From: Desulfobacterales bacterium | Lineage (GTDB): Bacteria > Desulfobacterota > Desulfobacteria > Desulfobacterales > JAHEIW01 | Reading direction: 5' to 3' | Assembly: GCA_030145015.1 (NCBI GenBank) | Contig: JAQYWI010000062.1 | Coordinates: 1-25,185, forward strand | Length of the DNA: 25,185 nucleotides | Shown here: positions 22,499-25,185 of the stretch, one piece after another | How positions within the stretch are numbered: the first letter of the stretch is position 1 | Layout: every line of letters starts with the position of its first letter | The notes under the pieces: generated by a model | What the model saw: only the letters and a program-made list of their open reading frames with translations | Database searches by the model: none | What the model was told of the DNA's origin: nothing | Position numbers and translations under genes: made by a program

Positions 22499-23950
22499 AT
22501 GAATTTAAAGGGTCTTTCTGGCGGCATCTACGCGCCGCTTTCACCGAAAGATATCGAAACCATTCACGATGCATCCCTGACCATACTCGAAAAAACAGGA
22601 TTTCGGTTTGAGGATGGGCTGGATGAAACCATTGACCTACTTGAAGCAAATGGTGCAACCGTAGACAGAAATCCCTCCATAATTTTTCTACCCAGAAATC
22701 TTGTAATGGAGCAGACCCGCAAGGCACCCGAGCAGGTCGTGCTTTACAGTCGGGATGGGAAAAACAATTTAGACCTGACTCAACACCGGGTTTATTTGGG
22801 CACCGGCGGTGCTGCAATTAAAATCCTTGACCTTGAAAGTGGTGACGCCCGGCCGTCCACACTCAACGATCTATATCAACTGGGCAGACTGGTTGATGTT
22901 CTGGATAATATCCATTTTTTTCTGCGCCCTTGCGTACCCACAGATATTTCGGAGACTGCATATGACGAAAATTCTTTATTCGCCTGTTTGAAAGGCACGG
23001 CCAAACACGTCATGTTCGGTGCAACCGATGAACAGGGCTTTCAAAAATGTTTTGATATCGCTGCAATGGTCGCCGGAGGAGTTGAAAAGCTGAAAGAAAA
23101 ACCTTTCTTCTCTACGATAGCCTGTTTTGCCATCAGTCCCTTAAAGCTCTGCACTCAGTCGACGCTGAACATGCAAGCGGCCGTGCGCCATCAAATCCCG
23201 GTGGTCCTTTCCAGTGCCCCCATGGCCGGATCGACAGCGCCAATGACAATGGCCGGCACATTGGCCCAGCTCCATGCCGAAGAGATGTTCGGAATTACCA
23301 TTAGTCAGTTAACCTGCCCGGGAGCTCCGGTACTTTACGGCGGTATCCCCGGAATGGCCAATTTGCGTGATTTGGGGTATCGGGGCGGCGCCGTTGAATG
23401 CGGCATGATGAATGCAGCCATTCATCAACTCGCCCGCCACATCAAGGTGCCCAATTATAACTCATCCGGGCTTTCGGATTCAAAGATTCCCGATACCCAG
23501 GCAGGCTGGGAAAAGGCAATGACGACCCTGCTGGCAGCCATGGGCGGCTCGAATTATGTTCACCATGCTGCCGGGATGCTGGAGTCCATGTTGACCGTCG
23601 CTTACGAACAATACGTCATCGATGATGAAATCATCGGAATGTGCTGCAAAGTGCTGAACGGAATCAAAGTGGATGACGAACATCTGGCACTTAAGGCGAT
23701 CGATGCGGTCGGCCCCGGCGGCACGTTTATTACCTCAGCGCATACACTAGATCATATGCGCACTGAATTTTTTAGCGGAAACGGTGTGACGGATCAAAAC
23801 AGTCGCGACAGCTGGATTGAAAGCGGCGCGCTTGACGCCCGGACACGGGCCCGCGAAATTGCCCGAAAGATTCTAGCTGAAGAAGAAAGGCCTTACCTTT
23901 CGGCTAAAGTTGAACAGGCCATTCGCAAGAAATATGAAATACGATTATAA
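22499..23950 (+). CDS. Non-pyrrolysine MttB-family corrinoid methyltransferase
   Basis: A 483-residue protein of the trimethylamine methyltransferase (MttB) superfamily, which moves a methyl group from a quaternary or tertiary amine to a corrinoid protein. Family segments include SPKDIETIHDASLTILEKTG near the N-terminus, SAPMAGSTAPMTMAG (about 241-255), YGGIPGMANLRD and DTQAGWEKAM. The frame is open through the region that carries the amber codon in true MttB, so this is the non-pyrrolysine type, whose characterised members (MtgB, MtpB, MtcB) use glycine betaine, proline betaine or carnitine. The ATG at 22499 with GAGG upstream gives the usual family length; the open frame back to 22355 would add 48 atypical residues. 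No corrinoid-protein gene follows directly; an activator gene comes next after a repeat. Confidence 0.87.
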   Translation: MNLKGLSGGIYAPLSPKDIETIHDASLTILEKTGFRFEDGLDETIDLLEANGATVDRNPSIIFLPRNLVMEQTRKAPEQVVLYSRDGKNNLDLTQHRVYLGTGGAAIKILDLESGDARPSTLNDLYQLGRLVDVLDNIHFFLRPCVPTDISETAYDENSLFACLKGTAKHVMFGATDEQGFQKCFDIAAMVAGGVEKLKEKPFFSTIACFAISPLKLCTQSTLNMQAAVRHQIPVVLSSAPMAGSTAPMTMAGTLAQLHAEEMFGITISQLTCPGAPVLYGGIPGMANLRDLGYRGGAVECGMMNAAIHQLARHIKVPNYNSSGLSDSKIPDTQAGWEKAMTTLLAAMGGSNYVHHAAGMLESMLTVAYEQYVIDDEIIGMCCKVLNGIKVDDEHLALKAIDAVGPGGTFITSAHTLDHMRTEFFSGNGVTDQNSRDSWIESGALDARTRAREIARKILAEEERPYLSAKVEQAIRKKYEIRL

Positions 23951-23970
23951 AAACAAATGAACTAAAATTA

Positions 23971-24069
23971 AAAATGATCTAAAATGCCTAAAATTGTGGT
24001 CTCGCTACGCTCCATCTTTTATTATTAATAGGGTAGAATTCCTCAACTTTAGGCATTTTAGATCATTTT
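23971..24069. repeat. 22-bp perfect inverted repeat of TGATCTAAAATGCC type
   Basis: Arms 23971-23992 and 24048-24069 are perfect reverse complements over 22 bp and extend a further 3 bp inward past one mismatch; the spacer is about 50 bp. Each arm is made of about 10-bp words (TGATCTAAAA, TGCCTAAAAT), and looser copies continue on both sides (23955-24100). As RNA it would form a very long AU-rich hairpin between the MttB and activator genes. It may end the MttB message or be a mobile repeat unit. Confidence 0.7.
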
Positions 24070-24158
24070 AGTTATTTTAGGCACTTCTAACTTTAGAGCA
24101 CTTTTTAACTTTTATCTCTGTTTTCGGAGATAAACTGCTAATTTTGAGATAACTTACA

Positions 24159-25185
24159 ATGGAGAATCCGAAACAGAAGGTTCAAATAATGTTTAACGGG
24201 CAACCCTATCTCGCTGAACGCGGGCAAACTGCGTTGGAAGCGCTGATCAATAACGGTCGTCTGCTGCGTTCCGATTGCGGCGGCAAAGGTCGCTGCGGCA
24301 AATGTCAGGTAAAGATCCACGATCCGGATCCGGAGTCCCTCTCCCCGCCATGCGACGGCGAAGTAAAAATATTAGGCCAAAAAGGACTTGCCGCCGGTTA
24401 TCGACTGGCTTGTTGTACCACACTCTTAAATGATATTTCACTGGAAATTCCCGCCAGTGCCCGCTTGAGCGCCAGCGTATTGGAAAAAGCCCCGCCCCTG
24501 CTTCTTGAAAAGCATGCCGTCTCAAAAGACCGCGGAGACGATCTAAAAGAGAATTATGGTCTGGCCGTTGATCTGGGTACAACGACGATCGCTGTTTATC
24601 TTTGCGATCCGGCAGCCGGCAAGGTCATCGCTTCAATTGCCATGCGAAATCCCCAGGCCATATTCGGAGATGATGTGATGAGCCGAATCAGTGTCATCAG
24701 TTCGGATCCGACTCTGCTCAGGCGTCTGCAACGCATGGCCGTAAAAACGATAGAGTGGGGTGCACAGGCTCTGATTGACTCAATGAAGATGGCGCCGGCC
24801 CATATTAAGACAATGAGGGTCGTGGGCAACAGCACCATGATTCACATCTTTGTGGGTCAAAATCCGGCATCGATCGGTGTGTATCCGTATGAGCCCCAAT
24901 TTGTGGAAGAAAGACAATTTGCAGCCGACAGCATTGGGTTCAGCTTCAACCCTAACGCTGAAGTTCACACCCTGCCCTTGATCACCGGTTTTATCGGGGC
25001 CGACACGGTGGGCGCTGCGGTGGCGGCCGAACTGGAAGAAACTCCAGTCGGAACCATGCTGGTGGATGTGGGCACAAACGGGGAAATCATGTTTTTAGGA
25101 AAGACGGGGCTCGTGGCCACTTCCTGCGCGACCGGCCCGGCGTTTGAAGGCGCCACCATTCAACATGGCATGCAGGCCGTGACCG
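24159..25185 (+). CDS. Corrinoid protein reductive activator, RamA/RACE type (partial, 3-prime truncated)
   Basis: The first 342 residues of an ASKHA-domain protein with an N-terminal 2Fe-2S ferredoxin domain; the frame is open to the window end. Cluster ligands are Cys40, Cys46, Cys49 (SDCGGKGRCGKC) and Cys85 (YRLACC). After a linker, the ATPase-like part starts at AVDLGTTTIAVYL (136-148), followed by VVGNSTMIHIF (221-231), LITGFIGAD (274-282) and MLVDVGTNGEI (300-310). Such proteins use ATP and an electron to return inactive Co(II) corrinoid to Co(I), as needed by MttB-type methyltransferases. The ATG at 24159 is preferred because it keeps the first ferredoxin strand (KVQIMFNG). A second ATG at 24189 has a better ribosome-binding site (AGAAGG). 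Full proteins are usually about 550-650 residues. Confidence 0.9.
   Translation, partial: MENPKQKVQIMFNGQPYLAERGQTALEALINNGRLLRSDCGGKGRCGKCQVKIHDPDPESLSPPCDGEVKILGQKGLAAGYRLACCTTLLNDISLEIPASARLSASVLEKAPPLLLEKHAVSKDRGDDLKENYGLAVDLGTTTIAVYLCDPAAGKVIASIAMRNPQAIFGDDVMSRISVISSDPTLLRRLQRMAVKTIEWGAQALIDSMKMAPAHIKTMRVVGNSTMIHIFVGQNPASIGVYPYEPQFVEERQFAADSIGFSFNPNAEVHTLPLITGFIGADTVGAAVAAELEETPVGTMLVDVGTNGEIMFLGKTGLVATSCATGPAFEGATIQHGMQAVT

Noticed and set aside
22499..23950. A pyrrolysine-containing trimethylamine methyltransferase (MttB).
   Set aside because: No in-frame TAG interrupts the gene and the full family length is read in one frame.

Overview
The window reads as chromosomal DNA of a mid-GC Gram-negative anaerobe, most likely a sulfate-reducing deltaproteobacterium (Desulfobacterales-like). 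The evidence is the outer-membrane-type lipoproteins, a non-pyrrolysine MttB methyltransferase followed by an iron-sulfur corrinoid-protein activator, a DUF1786 protein, and many intergenic elements built from 7-10 bp degenerate units in inverted orientation. The taxon is an inference. No rRNA, tRNA, CRISPR array or transposase gene is visible.

Region A (1-825): a Spy/CpxP-like lipoprotein on the minus strand, preceded by three TGTAAC direct repeats with exact 10-bp spacing, then the leader of the first catabolic operon.

Region B (826-6710, plus): a tight four-gene operon encoding a cyclic-amidase amidohydrolase (hydantoinase/allantoinase type), an M20 N-carbamoyl-amino-acid hydrolase, a strongly diverged urocanase (GTG start, translationally coupled) and an ATZ/TRZ-type amidohydrolase. 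Together they suggest a route from a modified urocanate through a hydantoin-propionate and N-carbamoyl-glutamate to glutamate. This matches the logic of the known ergothioneine catabolic pathway (ergothionase, thiourocanate hydratase, desulfurising step, hydantoinase, carbamoyl-glutamate amidase). No ammonia-lyase is in the window, so the true substrate is open.

Region C (6801-12830, minus): imidazolonepropionase (HutI) followed by a complete branched-chain-type ABC importer (livK-H-M-G-F), with a strong hairpin between livK and livH. Region D (13058-16386, plus), divergent from C across an operator-like inverted repeat: a short IclR regulator, a second divergent urocanase and an arginase/formimidoylglutamase-family hydrolase. 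C and D together look like a histidine/urocanate-type pathway (urocanase, HutI, HutG-like) with its own importer and regulator, again without HutH. The window therefore carries two parallel urocanase branches, one ending in hydantoin chemistry and one in formimino chemistry.

Region E (16434-25185): one-carbon and corrinoid functions among small lipoproteins and repeat elements. It holds a stand-alone MetH-type homocysteine methyltransferase domain with a clear terminator, a possible 42-residue small ORF, two lipoproteins, a Cse60-like 64-residue protein, a DUF1786 ASKHA-like protein, an MFS transporter divergent from an MttB-family methyltransferase across a perfect TGTTGCAA-N5-TTGCAACA palindrome, and a RamA/RACE-type corrinoid-protein reductive activator cut by the window end. 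If the region B substrate is ergothioneine, the trimethylamine it releases would give a metabolic link to methylamine metabolism; this is a hypothesis only.
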